The notes: generated from the letters alone by a model not told the origin. A DNA stretch of 64,000 nucleotides from Perognathus longimembris pacificus (GCF_023159225.1 NC_063171.1:8543886-8607885), one strand, 5' to 3'. Shown: positions 12,930-25,793, counted from the stretch's first letter. A program made the numbers and translations.

Positions 12930-13138
12930 CATGGGGCTTGAAGTGGTGGCCTGGACTCAAATCCAGTACTATATCACTTTGAGCCACAGCACCACTTCCA
13001 TTTACTTCATTTACTTGGTGGTTCTTTGAAGAAAAGATCCTCACAGACTTTCCAGCCCCCTCTGGCTTTGAGAGACAACTCTCAGATCTCAACCTCCTGA
13101 GTAGGTAGAATTACAAGTGTGAGACACCAATGCCTGGC
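12930..13138 (-). mobile_element. B1-like/Geo composite SINE
   Basis: A reverse copy running from the catggggcttgaagtggtgg block to the B1-like caacctcctgagtaggtaga block. Confidence 0.75.
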
Positions 13139-13261
13139 TTTTTAAATTTTTTATTCTCACATTTTCTCATATCTCATTCTTTGAACTTAATATCATTCCA
13201 CATTACCCATGACATGAATAATTCTATAAGCATATGGACTTTGAAAATATCAAATATATCT

Positions 13262-13405
13262 TTTTTAATTTAATTTTATTGTCAAAGTTATGTACAGAGG
13301 GGTACAGTTACATATGTAAGGTAGTGAGTACATTTCTTGTCAAACTTGTTACCCCTTCCCTCATTTACTACCCCCCACCCCACAAAAACACCACAGATGA
13401 GTGAC
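13262..13405 (-). mobile_element. L1 3' end fragment
   Basis: A T-rich start followed by ttattgtcaaagttatgtac and agaggggtacagttacatat, matching the reversed L1 3' termini at 36890 and 59815. It is only about 140 bp long. Confidence 0.75.
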
Positions 13406-13475
13406 TTGAAAGAAAGTCTTCAGGTCATCATATTTTTAAATATACATCTTAAATACTTAATTTTAAAGTCTCAGG

Positions 13476-13545
13476 GTATGGCTCAAGTGGTAAAACACTC
13501 ATACTAAGTATGAAGCCTTGAGTTCAAAACCAAAAATACAAACAA
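13476..13545 (+). mobile_element. tRNA-derived SINE fragment
   Basis: A short block with a ggctcaagtggtaaaacact A-box-like region and a gagttcaaaacc B-box-like region. It is an old monomeric tRNA-derived SINE. Confidence 0.5.
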
Positions 13546-13966
13546 GTGCATAAATCAATGAAATAAAGAAAAAAGAAAATGCATTTTAAAATTTTATTTA
13601 AAATGTATTTTTAAATTTATGTGAGCCTAAATCTTAGCTGCTGGACCAAAGAGATGACAGGAAAAATATCAGGAACAATTCCAGCCTTTCATTTGGGAAT
13701 AGACTGCATCTCTGGCAAAGCTTTCTCTATTGTACAAGGTAAACCAAGTAAGCATGGAATAATTAATAACCAAAAGATTACTCCTGGGGGTGTAAAATCC
13801 CTGATTATGTTTTCTTTAGACTTGGCATCATCTCTATACTCCAGGTATTTAAGAGTTCTACCATCACAATTCTGTCTTTACTGAGGCTTCAACTCACTGG
13901 CTGTGAGGTAGGATCTTAGATGAAAAATGGAGAGGACATTGTAAAATACTGTTTCTGCCCCCCCCC

Positions 13967-14086
13967 TTTTTTTTTAGCTCTTTTTCCCCTTTATTGTTAA
14001 AGTGAAGTACAGAGGGGTTACATTTTCATATGTAAGTCAGTGAGTACATTTCTTGTTTAACTTCTTACCTCCTCCCTCATTTTTCC
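13967..14086 (-). mobile_element. L1 3' end fragment
   Basis: C and T runs, then a reversed L1 terminus (tattgttaaagtgaagtaca, gaggggttacattttcatat). It is about 120 bp long and severely 5'-truncated. Confidence 0.75.
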
Positions 14087-17000
14087 CTGCCTTTAGGCTT
14101 CTGCCTTTAGGCATCACTTTGTAAATGTTTTGCTCAACTTATCTGGTAACTCAGCAGTAATCTTTCTGAGATTAAGTTTGAATATATCCACCCACTATTT
14201 GAAAAGTAGATCATTGAAAAATGAATAGTTTTGTTAAAAATGGTTTAAAGAAAGTTGGTGCCAAGAAAGTTGGATGTTGAGAAGTAATGTCAAGAAAGCA
14301 TGTCTAATGGTCATTATCATAGATTTTAATGTTAACGTGTCCATGCCAAGATTGGTCAATACTAACTGAGGAGCTTGCATTGTTCCCTAAATAATTTTAA
14401 TGGAAGATTGCCCTCTTTGCAAACAGATATGAGAAAGACTCTGTGTTTGGAAGATGAGAAATTCAAACATTTTTTGTCATGAATAGAAAATATTCACGAA
14501 AGCCTTCAGAAGACAACTTACCTTGGTGCATAGATGCCTAGTGGGCTGAGTAATAGCTCACAGAAACTGGATGACATTTGCATGTTGGACATTAAGATTT
14601 CTGGGTGCAAGGATGAGCAACTTGTGCACAGCTGTATGTCTCTGCTTGACCTGTCATCCCATCATTTCTACTCTTATATAGCAGTTTCTTCCCTCTTGCC
14701 TTCATTTTATTCCCTGTCATATTAGTGGGATAGGCTACACAAATCTTATGCTTAATTCTTAGATTTCTATTTGCCACCACACAAGCCAACATCACTGCTT
14801 TGAAGTATTTCTGGAGATAGAAACCACAGCCCACTCTTTCTAGTAGTTGGCAGCTAGAAGCTAGAAAACTAAATTCTTTTTCCAGTTCTCCAGGAACTCA
14901 ATGATGCTTATTTTTTTCTAGTTCATTGGTGATAACCTGAGCAATAATTTTTAGATAAATTGAAATGTAATACAAAAAACTGATAATCCTTTTACTGAAC
15001 ATATTCCTGTTACATTAAGTGTTCAGTAAATGCTACCCAGGTGACACTAGGGTAACATTGTTTTGAAGTAAGGAAAGTCTTATTGTATTGTGCATAATTT
15101 TCTGCTTTCAAATTTTCTGACTTGGAGTCATGAGAGAATGTGGAAAATTAGTTACTTTTCATAAGTGAAATCAGTTGTCTTTTGAATGGGTAGAACAAGA
15201 GAAGTGGGTATCACTGGAAATAGATGACCATGAAAATTAAAGAAAACATGAGAAGATACCGACAAATCTACACTATTAAATACTAAGCTGTCATAGAAAG
15301 AAAGAGATCAAACATGACTATTTAATATCTGAAGCAATATCCAAATGCAATAATGACAAAGAAATATCTGCACAAGGGAGAAGAAAAAGAAAAAAAGAAA
15401 GTGGAAACAGCTCCTTGTGGCTGAAAAGCACTCTTAGTAGAGGTGAATATTGATGACATTATTTTCAAGATATCTGTCAGATATCTTTCTTAATATCAGA
15501 CACCTTTCTTAATATCATTATCATATTTTTCCAGATGGATTCACTCACATTTACATGTGATTTCTCAAGAGTCTGAGTGACAGTTTCCTAACTTATGATC
15601 TCCATCTTTCTAATTATCTTTTCTTATAACTCCCCAAGGTGCCCTTCAATTGAGGCTGGATTGGTTCTCACTCAAACACCTGCTAATGCCTGCTGCCCAG
15701 TAATCACAGTAATCACAGAAACCTTGAGCCATCTTCTCTATTTCTCTACTTTTTTTCATGATACCCTCAGCAAACTTAGAATTTTTCTAGTTTTTGCATC
15801 TCTATACAATACTACAGGATGAAGTGCTTCTGTGATATTATTTGTTACTTATAACATAATCATGAACAATGAAAAATATGTTTTTGGCTTCCCTAGAAAT
15901 CCACATGGTAAGGCTCAATCCATTACTATTATAGTATTGCTGGTACAGGCTTTATTTCTCAAACTGAATTGCGCATTCCTCATGGATATAATGACTCCTT
16001 GGATAATGTTAGTTAAGGCTCTTGAACATAGAAAACATTTGTACTTGGCTATTCCCTCTTTGACAATGGAGTGGAAAGCATTTCCTCAAGGAGAAAGTCA
16101 TTTGCAGCCTTGTTCTCACAGTTATATGATTCCTAGATTCTTGGATATACATGCTTGGATTCTTCTTGGTAGAATACTTTCTAAACTTACCTGATCTTTC
16201 TCTCCTACAAACTGCTGTGAAAGCCCTTAACTGCCTGAATTTCTGTGCCTCACCCCTGATTTCTGCCACAGAAAGATTCTACCATCTTTTACAAGAAAAT
16301 GCTCCTTATTTCCCTTACCTCTCGTCTCCATGGGACAGATCACAATTATTCATGTCTCTCACCAAACCCTGACAATCTTTCCGTTGCAGTGCAGTGCAAA
16401 GACAACAGAGACTAACAATTCCAGTACAGTGCCCTCTGCATTGATCTACTGCCTCACCTGTGTAGCCCTGACAGGTGGTTATTTGGTGACATTGGGTGAT
16501 GTTATGCAAGGTACTGGGGAGTAGAAATTTCTAGATGATGCTATAATCAATTCCACCAACTTGGAATTCTATGGCTTGAACAGCAGAAAGGCCTGAACTT
16601 GAGGCCATATCCTTTTCAGCTTTGTTCTATCATCTCAGATCTGCTCTAACATGAGATCTGTCCTTCTGAATACAATGAAGTGAAATCTAAGTATATTAAA
16701 CCAAACTTCCTGGCTTATTTATTGTTTTGAAAGAACGTTCTTATTTTTAAAGGTAACTTTCAACTTAACTCATTGTCATAGTCTTGGAAATTTCAGTTCT
16801 CCAAGTATAATTTAAAAGGTTGATTTGAATAGCAATTTTTATTGTCAGTTATTAAAATATAAAATCCATAACTTATCTAGGTGACAAAGGCTATTGGATA
16901 AAGTAGTTAATGTCTGCTATAGTGACTATTTTAATTCTCTATCAGTTATTACAAAGGAAATATAAGTGGGCTTTTATTTATAATGCCCTAGAAAGCAGTT

Positions 17001-18392
17001 TCTTTTGTCTGGAGTCATGAACCAACTGATTAGGTGCTTCACTAGAAAGCCCAAAGCCATGAGTTCAGTCCCCAGTAACACCAAGAAAAAAGTAGTTTCC
17101 TTACCCATGGTTTAAGGTTATGACTGTCACAGAAAATTATTCACATGTTAAGGAAGACAAAAGGTGCAGAAATCTACCAACTTTGTTATGAATTAATATT
17201 AATCATTTGCTTTTGTTTCTAAACTGGAAACATGCAACAAATTGAGTTTCAGCACAGACCAACACAAAATTACTTCTTGCTTTGTGGTTTCACACATTTA
17301 TTTGAAATATAACTCATAATAAATCTCCCTCTTGGCTAAGGAAGAAGAAAGACTGTTTCCTTACTTCCCTAGTATTATTTTTGCTTTAAGAAGGTTCATT
17401 TCTTTCTGATACTTGAGAGACTACATATTTCACTATTGTAAAACCAAAAGATCCTGATATATTTATAGTGTTCATGATGAATGCATTTTATAAAAATGGG
17501 CCTTTTCCTAAATTGAATAAGACACACTATAATCTGATAATAAAAACCTATAGAGTATTTGTTATTATCTCTGAACACCAAATAAGAGCATGCTTGTATT
17601 ACTATAGCAAAAAAGGAAACAAGAGAATCCATGCAACTTAATTAAAATTTTTAAATACTATTGTCTTCTTCCATTTATATTCAGGAATTTCTATGCTATC
17701 CCTAGTTATTTTTACTTATAAACCTAAAGGGAAAATAATACAATAGAAAAATGAATAGAAGACTGGAAAACACATTGCATATGGATTCCAACAATAACAT
17801 TTAATTTTAGTGGGTTCAGATACTTTCCTAGTAGATAAATTTGTGAAGATTTTGGCTGAACACTAATTTAAGACAAGTGCAGATTATTGCTGAATGCTAT
17901 GGTCAGTACTTAAATTACAAAATTTTGTCAGACTTCATAGGGTCTGAAAGAACTCCACGGTGATAAGGGAGATTATATGGCAATACTCATCTGAGAATTT
18001 TCATTTCAAGTTATCCTGTGAAACAAAATGACTCAAGTGCTGAAAGAGTTCTCATTTAGACATAAACCTGCTTTCCTGCCTATACCACAACAGGACAGTG
18101 TGCCCTCTGCCCCTCAAATGGAATTATCGTTAGTAATTTACTAATCTTCCATGTTTCAAAGTTTCACATAGATATTTGGTTTTTGATTAAGAAATGATTA
18201 AAAACTAAGGCTTAGATCCCCCCCAAATATTTCAATCTAGAGTGATGTTATAAAATTCATGTATAATATGCAATATGTTTTATAATAAATCTAATGCAAA
18301 TTCTAGAGATAGTATTGTATGGGTTATTTCATTTACATCTAACATCTAACTTTTAGAATATGGATCTATAATTAACTGTTTATCTGTATGGG
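14087..18392. other. Long intergenic stretch, no gene seen
   Basis: About 4.3 kb of unique-looking DNA. The open frames at 15832-16194 and 16009-16269 lie on opposite strands of the same stretch and have no family resemblance I recognise. A faint tRNA-type SINE remnant lies near 17023-17085. Confidence 0.5.
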
Positions 18393-18606
18393 TTCCAGTC
18401 CTGGGGCTTGAACTCAAGGCCTAGGCTCTTTCCCTGAGTTCTTTTGCTTCAGGGTAGTGTCCCACCACCTGAGCCACAGCTCCCCTTTCAGTTTTTGGTA
18501 GTTAATTAGAGGTAAGACTTGCACAGACTTTCCTGCCCAGACTGGCTTTGAACCACAATCCTGAGACCTCAGACCCTGAGTAACATGGACTATCAGTGCC
18601 CAGTTA
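18393..18606 (-). mobile_element. B1-like/Geo composite SINE, old
   Basis: A reverse copy containing ccagtcctggggcttgaact at the tail side and the diverged B1-like block ending near 18606. Confidence 0.7.
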
Positions 18607-18724
18607 TAATGAACTTTTTAACTGAGTTTTAGAGATTAATTTATTTTTATACTATCATAGTAGCCATTAAGTTTGAAGGAAGAAGTCAAAAAGGATTCTG
18701 AAGTCAATAAAATTTCTTCTGTCT

Positions 18725-18830
18725 CTCGCCCTCCTCTCTCCTGTTCTCCCTCAGTCTCTTACTGGGGATTGAACCCAGGCCTTCTTATATGCTATGCAAC
18801 TGCTCTATCACTTGAAATAAGTCACCCAAT
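18725..18830 (-). mobile_element. ID-like tRNA SINE fragment
   Basis: Contains the reversed B box and anticodon arm of an ID-like element (ggggattgaacccaggcctt) and a decayed A box. It lies inside the spurious N-terminal extension of the next receptor frame. Confidence 0.5.
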
Positions 18831-19037
18831 CTTTTTGTTTCTATTTTGTTCTTAGATAAGGTTACACAAACTGTTCTCAATTATCTTCTTACTCAGGAAT
18901 GTTCTGCTTTCAATTGTGTGATAACTGGTATTACAGGCATGTGCCATTACACTACTTTCAACAACCTTCCTTTTAACCTACTCTTCATAATGAGCAGTTT
19001 CTCAACATCAGGTGATTATTTAACCCATCAATTTTAT

Positions 19038-19051
19038 TATTCCATTTACAG
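19038..19051 (+). promoter_or_regulatory. Likely 5' UTR splice acceptor of receptor 2
   Basis: The pyrimidine-rich tattccatttacag ends in AG at 19050-19051, 25 nt before the chosen ATG. Olfactory receptor genes usually have non-coding 5' exons spliced shortly before the start codon, so this is a plausible acceptor. The upstream exon was not located. Confidence 0.5.
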
Positions 19052-19076
19052 GCCGGGGATCTATCTATCATGTACC

Positions 19077-20045
19077 ATGGAGACCATTTTCCAAAACTCC
19101 AGTGATTTCATTCTTTTAGGACTCATCACCAATCCTGCATACCCTGGGATTCTTTTTGCAGTGATCTTCTCCATCTTTATGGTGGCTGTAACAGCCAACT
19201 TGGTCATGATTCTGCTCATTTATGTGAATTCCCACCTTCATACACCCATGTACTTCTTGCTCAGCCAGCTCTCCATCATGGACACTGTCTACATTTGTAT
19301 CACTGTCCCTAAGATGCTCCAAGACCTCCTGTCCACAGAAAAGACCATTTCTTTCCTAGGCTGTGCTTTTCAGATTTTCCTCTACCTGACTCTCATTGGA
19401 GGAGAATTCTTCTTGCTGGGCCTCATGGCTTATGACCGCTATGTGGCTGTGTGCAACCCTCTGAGATACCCAGTCCTCATGAACCGTAGGATCTACTTGT
19501 TCATGGTCCTGGGGTCCTGGGTTGGTGGCTCTTTGGATGGATTTATGCTGACACCTGTCACCATGAGCTTTCCTTACTGTAGGTCTCGAGAGATCAATCA
19601 CTTTTTCTGTGAGATCCCAGCTGTGCTGAGGCTGTCCTGCATTGACACTTCACTCTATGAGACACTGATGTATGCTTGCTGTGTTCTGATGCTTCTTATT
19701 CCTATATGCATCATTTCAGTCTCCTACACACGCATCCTAGTCACTGTCCATCGCATGAGTTCTGCTGAGGGCAGGCACAAAGCCTTTGCTACATGTTCTT
19801 CCCACATTATGGTGGTGAGCATTTTTTATGGGGCCGCCTTCTACACCAATGTGCTGCCCCATTCCTACCACACACCAGAGAAAGATAAGATTGTGTCTGC
19901 CTTCTACACTATCCTCACCCCCATGCTCAACCCACTTATTTATAGCTTGCGGAATAAAGATGTGGGCACAGCTCTAAGGAAAGTACTAGGGAGATTTGTC
20001 TCCTTCCAGAGAATCAGAGCAGGGGAAGGGTCTAGGAAATTGTAG
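19077..20045 (+). CDS. Olfactory receptor, family 2 subfamily T-like (copy 2)
   Basis: A 322-residue odorant receptor of the class II seven-transmembrane type, predicted to couple to G-olf in olfactory cilia. The frame stays open upstream to 18846, but I chose the Met at 19077. It gives the family's standard N-terminus with an NSS glycosylation site at residue 7, it follows an acceptor-like site, and the extra 77 codons contain SINE sequence. Visible motifs are [12 protein letters not shown] at 55-66, [10 protein letters not shown] at 117-126, extracellular cysteines C96, C168, C178 and C188, SY at 216-217, KAFATCSSH at 235-243 and PMLNPLIYS at 282-290. The C-tail is slightly long and basic (about residues 302-322). 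No stop or frameshift interrupts it. It is closest in this window to the gene at 31417 (shared [21 protein letters not shown]), which suggests local duplication. Confidence 0.96.
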   Translation: METIFQNSSDFILLGLITNPAYPGILFAVIFSIFMVAVTANLVMILLIYVNSHLHTPMYFLLSQLSIMDTVYICITVPKMLQDLLSTEKTISFLGCAFQIFLYLTLIGGEFFLLGLMAYDRYVAVCNPLRYPVLMNRRIYLFMVLGSWVGGSLDGFMLTPVTMSFPYCRSREINHFFCEIPAVLRLSCIDTSLYETLMYACCVLMLLIPICIISVSYTRILVTVHRMSSAEGRHKAFATCSSHIMVVSIFYGAAFYTNVLPHSYHTPEKDKIVSAFYTILTPMLNPLIYSLRNKDVGTALRKVLGRFVSFQRIRAGEGSRKL

Positions 20046-20070
20046 CTAACTTTATTGGGGCATGACCAAT

Positions 20071-20076
20071 AATAAA
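20071..20076 (+). terminator. Candidate polyadenylation signal of receptor 2
   Basis: AATAAA starts 26 nt after the stop codon of the receptor at 19077. If used, it would give a very short 3' UTR. Receptor transcripts often extend further, so its use is uncertain. Confidence 0.4.
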
Positions 20077-20186
20077 GTCTTTCTGGGAAATATGTTTTTA
20101 TCTTTAAAAAGAATCAATGTCATTTTAATAATACCAAATTATCAGCCAGCAGAGTAATCTTGTTACAAACATTATTTAAGAACTGT

Positions 20187-20301
20187 GGGCTGGGAATATG
20201 GCCTAGTGGCAAGAGTGCTTGCCTTCTACACATGAAGAAGCTAGGGCTGGTGCTCAGGCCGAGTCCAAGGCCCAGGACTGGCAAAAAAAAAAAAAAAAAA
20301 A
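20187..20301 (+). mobile_element. IDL-Geo SINE with internal deletion
   Basis: The ID-like head (gggctgggaatatggcctag) runs to the anticodon region. It then jumps to the end of the Geo unit (aagctagggctggtgctcag, cccaggactggc) and an A-tail. The B box and most of the Geo unit are missing. Confidence 0.85.
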
Positions 20302-20344
20302 GATTATCCTAGAAATTTAGCCAGAACTTGTCTCCAAATATACA

Positions 20345-20420
20345 TTATTTTAAGAGCAGTGGTGTAGATTGGTGGTAGAGTACTTGAATGGCATATAAAA
20401 CAGCTCTGCATTCAATTCCC

Positions 20421-20468
<48 letters not shown>

Positions 20469-20475
20469 ACACACA
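20345..20475 (+). mobile_element. ID-like SINE fragment with (CA)n tail
   Basis: A short ID-like unit (tggtggtagagtacttgaat, attcaattcccaggg) is followed directly by a CA run from about 20425 to 20475. This is another microsatellite at a SINE 3' end. Confidence 0.65.
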
Positions 20476-20757
20476 ACTTGTTCACAGAATTGTGCTGGGA
20501 AGAGCTGAGTAAATCCCTTTTAAGTGTCTTGCATACATTTAGTAATGTAATATGTCATGTGATTTTTGTCTTTTGTCCAACATTTTCTATGGATGCTGAG
20601 GATAGAACCCAGGAACTCATGCATATTATATTCAATCTCTATCAATTATATGCATTCTTGGCCCCTCCTGGCCAATATTTGAATGAAAATTACAAGTGAC
20701 ATTTTTTCATGTTTTTGATGAATTAATTCCAAATATCCAACATGGGTAACATTTCTA

Positions 20758-20969
20758 TTTTTTTTTTTTTTTGGCCAGTCCTGGGGCTTGGACTCAGGGC
20801 CTGAGCACTGTCCCAGGCTTCTTTTTGCTCAAGGTTAGCACTCTGCCACTTGAGCCACAGCGCCACTCACTTCTGGCCATTTTTCTTTATATGTGGTGCT
20901 GGGGAATCGAACCCAGGGCCTCATGTATACGAGGCAAGCTCTCTTGCCACTAGGCCATATCCCCAGCCC
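20758..20969 (-). mobile_element. IDL-Geo SINE, young
   Basis: A complete reverse copy with a T-run tail. The target duplication GTAACATTTCTA (20746-20757 and 20970-20981) is perfect. The B box (reverse: ggaatcgaacc) is intact. Confidence 0.95.
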
Positions 20970-21182
20970 GTAACATTTCTAATGTTAATAATATATAAAC
21001 ATATTTAGGAAGACATGAGGAAATTGATATGATTCTAATTGGGGTTCTGTATTTATAGGAACATTGCATACTTGCATATATGTATTTTCTATCCTATAAA
21101 GTTAGTATGTGAGTTCTTACCATGTCTATATTCACATGGAGTTTACTATATGCCTAGAAATTAATAAATATTTGCTACAAAA

Positions 21183-21350
21183 TGAGCTGGTGGCTCATGC
21201 TGGTAATTCTAGCTATGCAAGTGGCAGAGATCTCAGGACCATAATCTGAAGCCAGCCCCGGCAGGAAACTGTGAGATTCTTATCTCTGAAAAACTATGCA
21301 AAACAGGAAGTAGAGCTCTTGCTCAAGTGGTAGAGTAGTAGACTTGAGAA
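21183..21350 (+). mobile_element. B1-like/Geo composite SINE, forward
   Basis: The B1-like head (ggtggctcatgctggtaatt, gaagccagccccggcaggaa) is joined to a tRNA/Geo-like tail (ctcaagtggtagagtagtag) and an A-run. Confidence 0.75.
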
Positions 21351-22499
21351 AAAAAAATGCTCTTCACTGGTTTCCAGGTCCTAATTTCAAGCTTCAGGCT
21401 TGGCACAATAAATAAATATATTTTGAAAAGATAATAATTAAACATGTAAATATTATTTATTTGTATATAAAATAAATATACAAATAGCTATTCTGCATAA
21501 ATAAATTTTTATTTGTTTAATAGTTTATTGAAAATGGTCTCAAGATCTTAATATTGCTGTAATCATACAAACCATTCATTTTTGCTAAAAGTACAAATAT
21601 AATATTAGAATGAATAGATTAAGTTATCTTCTCTGAGCCCCTTGTGTTCTGTTTTTCACTTTTCTTATTCTCAATCTGTCACTCATGTACTGGTAAATGT
21701 GTGTGTGTGTGTGTGTGTGTACACATAAATACTATATATATACATATATACATACATTTTATGTATACAAATTTTTTGCTATTTAGTGTTACATGTGACA
21801 TTTTGACAGGCAAGTAACTTGGGCAGAAACTTAACTAATGAAAGACAGCAACGAACATTTTAAGCATCTATTCATTTAAATTAACTTCCCATTGTATAGG
21901 TCCTAAAATATGAGACAAAAGATTCATTCATATAGTGTTTGTTTTTCCTATCAAAAGAAAGTTTAGAAAATTATTGGATGTTAAAGACTAACCAAAATGT
22001 ATTCAAACTTACATTATTTATTAAGATAGAGAAAAAGTTTCATTTATCCATTCTGTTGTCTTGAAGATTGTTCTCTTCAATATGCTAACAATTAGGTAGG
22101 TTTTGCTTCAGAAGTTGGCTAATAATTTTATCTCCATCTTAAAATAGTACAATGAAACAAATAGAAATGAGAAAAAATGGCCTGGAGGATGAATGTCTTC
22201 AAATGAAGCAGACCATGATTCACATGAAATAACTTCAATATTAATTCAATTATGTTCTTCTTCTTCATATTTCTGCCTCATTGTTTGCTATTTTTTATTT
22301 TTGTTTGTACTTGGGTCTGAACTCAGGGACTTGGGCCTATAAGATAGGCACTCTACTACTTGAGACATGCCTCCAGCTTTCTCTGCTCTAACAATAACTG
22401 CATCACTCTTGGTAGTTACCACCCAAATTTACTTCAAACTTCACTTTTTTTTTCTCAACCTGAGACAATGTTGTCTTCTTTCCTACTTACACAAGATCT

Positions 22500-22530
<31 letters not shown>

Positions 22531-22693
22531 TTCCAAATTTCTAAGATTGAAAGGAATTTAACTCGAACAATTATAGTTTCATAGTTAATAAAGAAATAAT
22601 CACAGTAGGTAATTAACCATCATAGTTAATACAGGGTTTATCTCATACAATCATGTTTCAGAACTATTTGAGAAGCAAGTTTAAAGAATATCA
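21351..22693. other. Intergenic with small microsatellites
   Basis: Contains a GT run at about 21697-21720 and a perfect AT run at 22503-22530. No gene seen. Confidence 0.6.
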
Positions 22694-23085
22694 TTGTTGT
22701 AGTTATTTTCAAAATGCCATGTGATATCGTATTCTTTTTTTTTCTCTTCTCTTCCCTTCCCATGGTTTTACCCCTGCTATCACTGTTAACTCATCTTAGT
22801 ACCCTGGATACTGTATGTATGTGTATTGGAACTAGGGAAGGGAAAGGGAATACCAAAATCAGGAGAGAGAGGATAAAGACAAACCATTGCAATAGCAATA
22901 GTTACAAAACCAATTAGTTTGAACCAGCTGTACAACTCATGGGGGGGAGAGGCAAATGAGGAGGGGAAGGTGGGGGAAAAATGAGGGAGGCGGTAACAAG
23001 TTGGATAAGAAATGTACTTGCCTTATGTATGAAACTGTAACCCCTCTGTACATCACTTTGACAATAAAGAAGAAAAAAAAAGCAA
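22694..23085 (+). mobile_element. L1 3' end, 5'-truncated
   Basis: An L1 3' UTR in forward orientation (ccatggttttacccctgcta block, G-rich gggggg tract, then tgtacatcactttgacaata and an A-rich tail). It is the inverse of the terminus seen at 36890 and 59815. Confidence 0.85.
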
Positions 23086-23299
23086 ACAGAAAAAAAAGAG
23101 TGCATTGGGCGAATCCCTCATGATACCACAGGGATGACACTAGCACGGTAGATAGGGATTCTTCAGTGTTTTTTGGTCTTTTCAACAGACTCGGTGGTGG
23201 GTTCACTGATGTATTTCCTTGCAGTAATTTATAACACATGTCTATTCTGATGTGAGAATATGTATATCATATGTTCTATTTGATTTGTTTGTTTCTTCA

Positions 23300-23420
23300 T
23301 TTTGGAAACTAGTCTCTACAATGTTGCCTATGCTGGTCTTGAAGTCCCAGGACTCAAGTGATCCACCTGCTGGAATAACTAAGATTATGTGTATGAGATG
23401 TATGTAACACTGGGCTTGTT
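23300..23420 (-). mobile_element. B1/7SL-like monomer
   Basis: A reverse 7SL-derived monomer (tgttgcctatgctggtcttg, ctcaagtgatccacctgctg). It has no Geo unit and is an old B1-type element. Confidence 0.65.
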
Positions 23421-25544
23421 TGCTCTATTTTAGTACTTCAATAAAAATTTCAAATGTTACCTACGTAGCGTCTGCCCCTTTCCCTCACATGTGAGTGACG
23501 TCTTTCCCTAAAAAGCTTTTCCTAGTCACTTTACTAAATTCCTGTGGGAAAAAAATGAGCAACCAATTTCACTCTTTGTTGAAATAATAAATTTACTTTT
23601 GAAATAAAATTATAAACCTAAGTTTAATATCACCAGTTGCATACTTTCATAGTGGCATGCACTCCTGTGGAAGACAAGTAAAAGAAAGAGAAAATTGTGT
23701 CTGTTTTTTAAAACCAACTCACCTGCATATCATTTTGACTCTGATCCCTACATACTTTTAGGAATCACTTAAGGGAAGAATGAGAAAAATCGGAAAAGGA
23801 AAAGCTAGTGAGCAAATTAATTCCTCACTCCAAACAAAGGTAGATTGGGTCTCAGATCCCTTAGTCTGGGATTTGGGTACCAAAAAATGACATTAATTGA
23901 CAATTTCTAAAATAGATAAGCATGTGACACAAAACCCAGCTGCTAGCTTGTTGATCCTATTAATGACCTGGGGACAAAATTCCCTGTAGAAACAAGCAGA
24001 TAAAAGCTCTGTTTGTTTTCTGTTGAATGCCTGTGAATCTGCTCTGCCAAGGATGGGTTGCTTCATCATGAAAGGTAATAAGACACACTACAGGTCAGAA
24101 ATACAGCAATGAAACTGCCCGAATCTTTGCTTCTATGTATGTGTTATTCAAGGAAATATTTATATTTATGTAGCATAAAATTCTAAAGGTGCAAAGGATA
24201 AAGTCCTCTTTTTAAATACTTAAATGTCTAAGAAAGATTAAAGACAAGAGGGAATAGTCAGATAAACTAAAATTATTAAGTTAGTAGAAAGAAGACAACA
24301 AAAGTTCTGTTACTTAACATGCAATAACATTATTTTACTTCTCAATTAGACAACTGACTTTTAAGGACGTTCTATTAAGAGCTGACCAAGGAAGGAACAA
24401 TGTATATTCAAGTATATGTATATACATGATGTATATTCATGTGTTTTCATATGTATATATATGCACAAATATACATATACATACATACTCATATAATAAT
24501 GAGACTGTAAATATGCCACTTTCTCTCTTAAAAATACTCTGAAGCTGCCATATCATGAAAATGGATATATACCACCTTCCTATCCTATTGATCACTTCAA
24601 TTCTATTATGTGCTAAAATCGAATATAGTGTGAATTCAGTAAGGAAACATTTAAGTTTCTTCTTGCTTTCTTATTAAAAATAATGCCAAGATGATGATGA
24701 TACTGATGATGATGATGGTGATGATGATGTGTGTGTGTGTTACTGGGAATTATATTCATGTATAGGCAGACACTTTACCACTTGAAGAAAATGAATAGAC
24801 TAAGATGCTCACTTATCTGGTATCACCATGCTGTTTCCTCAGAACACAAATTCCCTACCATTACTTTGCAGATCCCTGGTATAGATTAGATACTCTTTAA
24901 AGGAGTAATTACACATCTTATCATTATACCAGCAATTTATGAGAACACTCCTTTAACATTTAATTGTTCATACAACCCAGTTTTCAACTAGAGCTAAATA
25001 ATACTGCTTGAAAACTATATTTCTACTCAGCAGTCTTCTATCTTGTACATTGGCTTTTGTAGCAAAGGGAGAGTGCTGGTCAGCATGCCTCTCCTGAGGA
25101 AGCAGGGGAGGTTTGTACTGTGGAAGGATTCCCAGGTTTCAGCTTACCTGCCTTCTACCAAGGCATTCCCAGAAGAGTGGCTTCAGACCAATAACGTCAC
25201 ATCTCCTCATGTTCCATCTTGCACAGAATGTGAATTATATGAATGTGGCATCAAGTTTGCAGTGACAGACATAAAGGAAAAGTAAAGTGAGGCAGGAGCT
25301 GTGCTTATTGGCTTACTAGGAGGGTTCCTGGGAAGCCCATTGGGGTGGCAAAAGAGGCAGTGACATTTGTGAGCCTGGAGTTTGCAGGGATTGTTACTAG
25401 ACACTGTTAGAGCTAGCCCCTATTTGTTTTCCTTTGACTTTCTTTCTGTTTCTTTCTTTTTTGTGTGCCCTTCAATATGTGATAACTGGGGATATCCCAG
25501 ATGGGAAGGTATTTGAATTTCTGGGAAACTCATTGACTACACGT
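23421..25544. other. Intergenic, no gene seen
   Basis: Unique-looking DNA with an AT/ATAC-rich patch near 24405-24490 and a (GATGAT)n(GT)n repeat at 24690-24740. The 80-codon frame at 25043-25285 has no recognised homology. Confidence 0.55.
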
Positions 25545-25558
25545 GGGTGCTCTTTTTT

Positions 25559-25793
25559 TTTGTTTGTTTGTTTTGTTTTTTTGTTTTGTTTTGTTTTTTG
25601 GCCAGTCCTGGGGATTGGATTCAGGGCCTGAGCACTGTCCCTGGCTTCTTCTTGCTCAAGGCTAGCACTCTGCCACTTGAGCCACAGCGCCACTTCTGAC
25701 CATTTTCTGTATATGTGGTGCTGGGGAATCGAACCCAGGGCCTCATGTATAGGAGGCAAGCACTCTTGCCACTAGGCCATATCCCCAGCCCGC
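25559..25793 (-). mobile_element. IDL-Geo SINE with (TTTTG)n tail
   Basis: A complete reverse copy whose tail is a T/G-interrupted run. The target duplication GGGTGCTCTTTTTT appears at about 25545-25558 and 25794-25807. Confidence 0.92.

Noticed and set aside
15832..16524. Cluster of 60-120 codon frames on both strands
   Set aside because: Opposite-strand frames overlap, there is no recognisable domain or codon signal, and no splice structure was evident.
18846..19076. N-terminal extension making a 399-residue receptor
   Set aside because: The extra 77 codons contain SINE-derived sequence, have no receptor similarity, and lie across a likely splice acceptor. The Met at 19077 gives the family-standard N-terminus.
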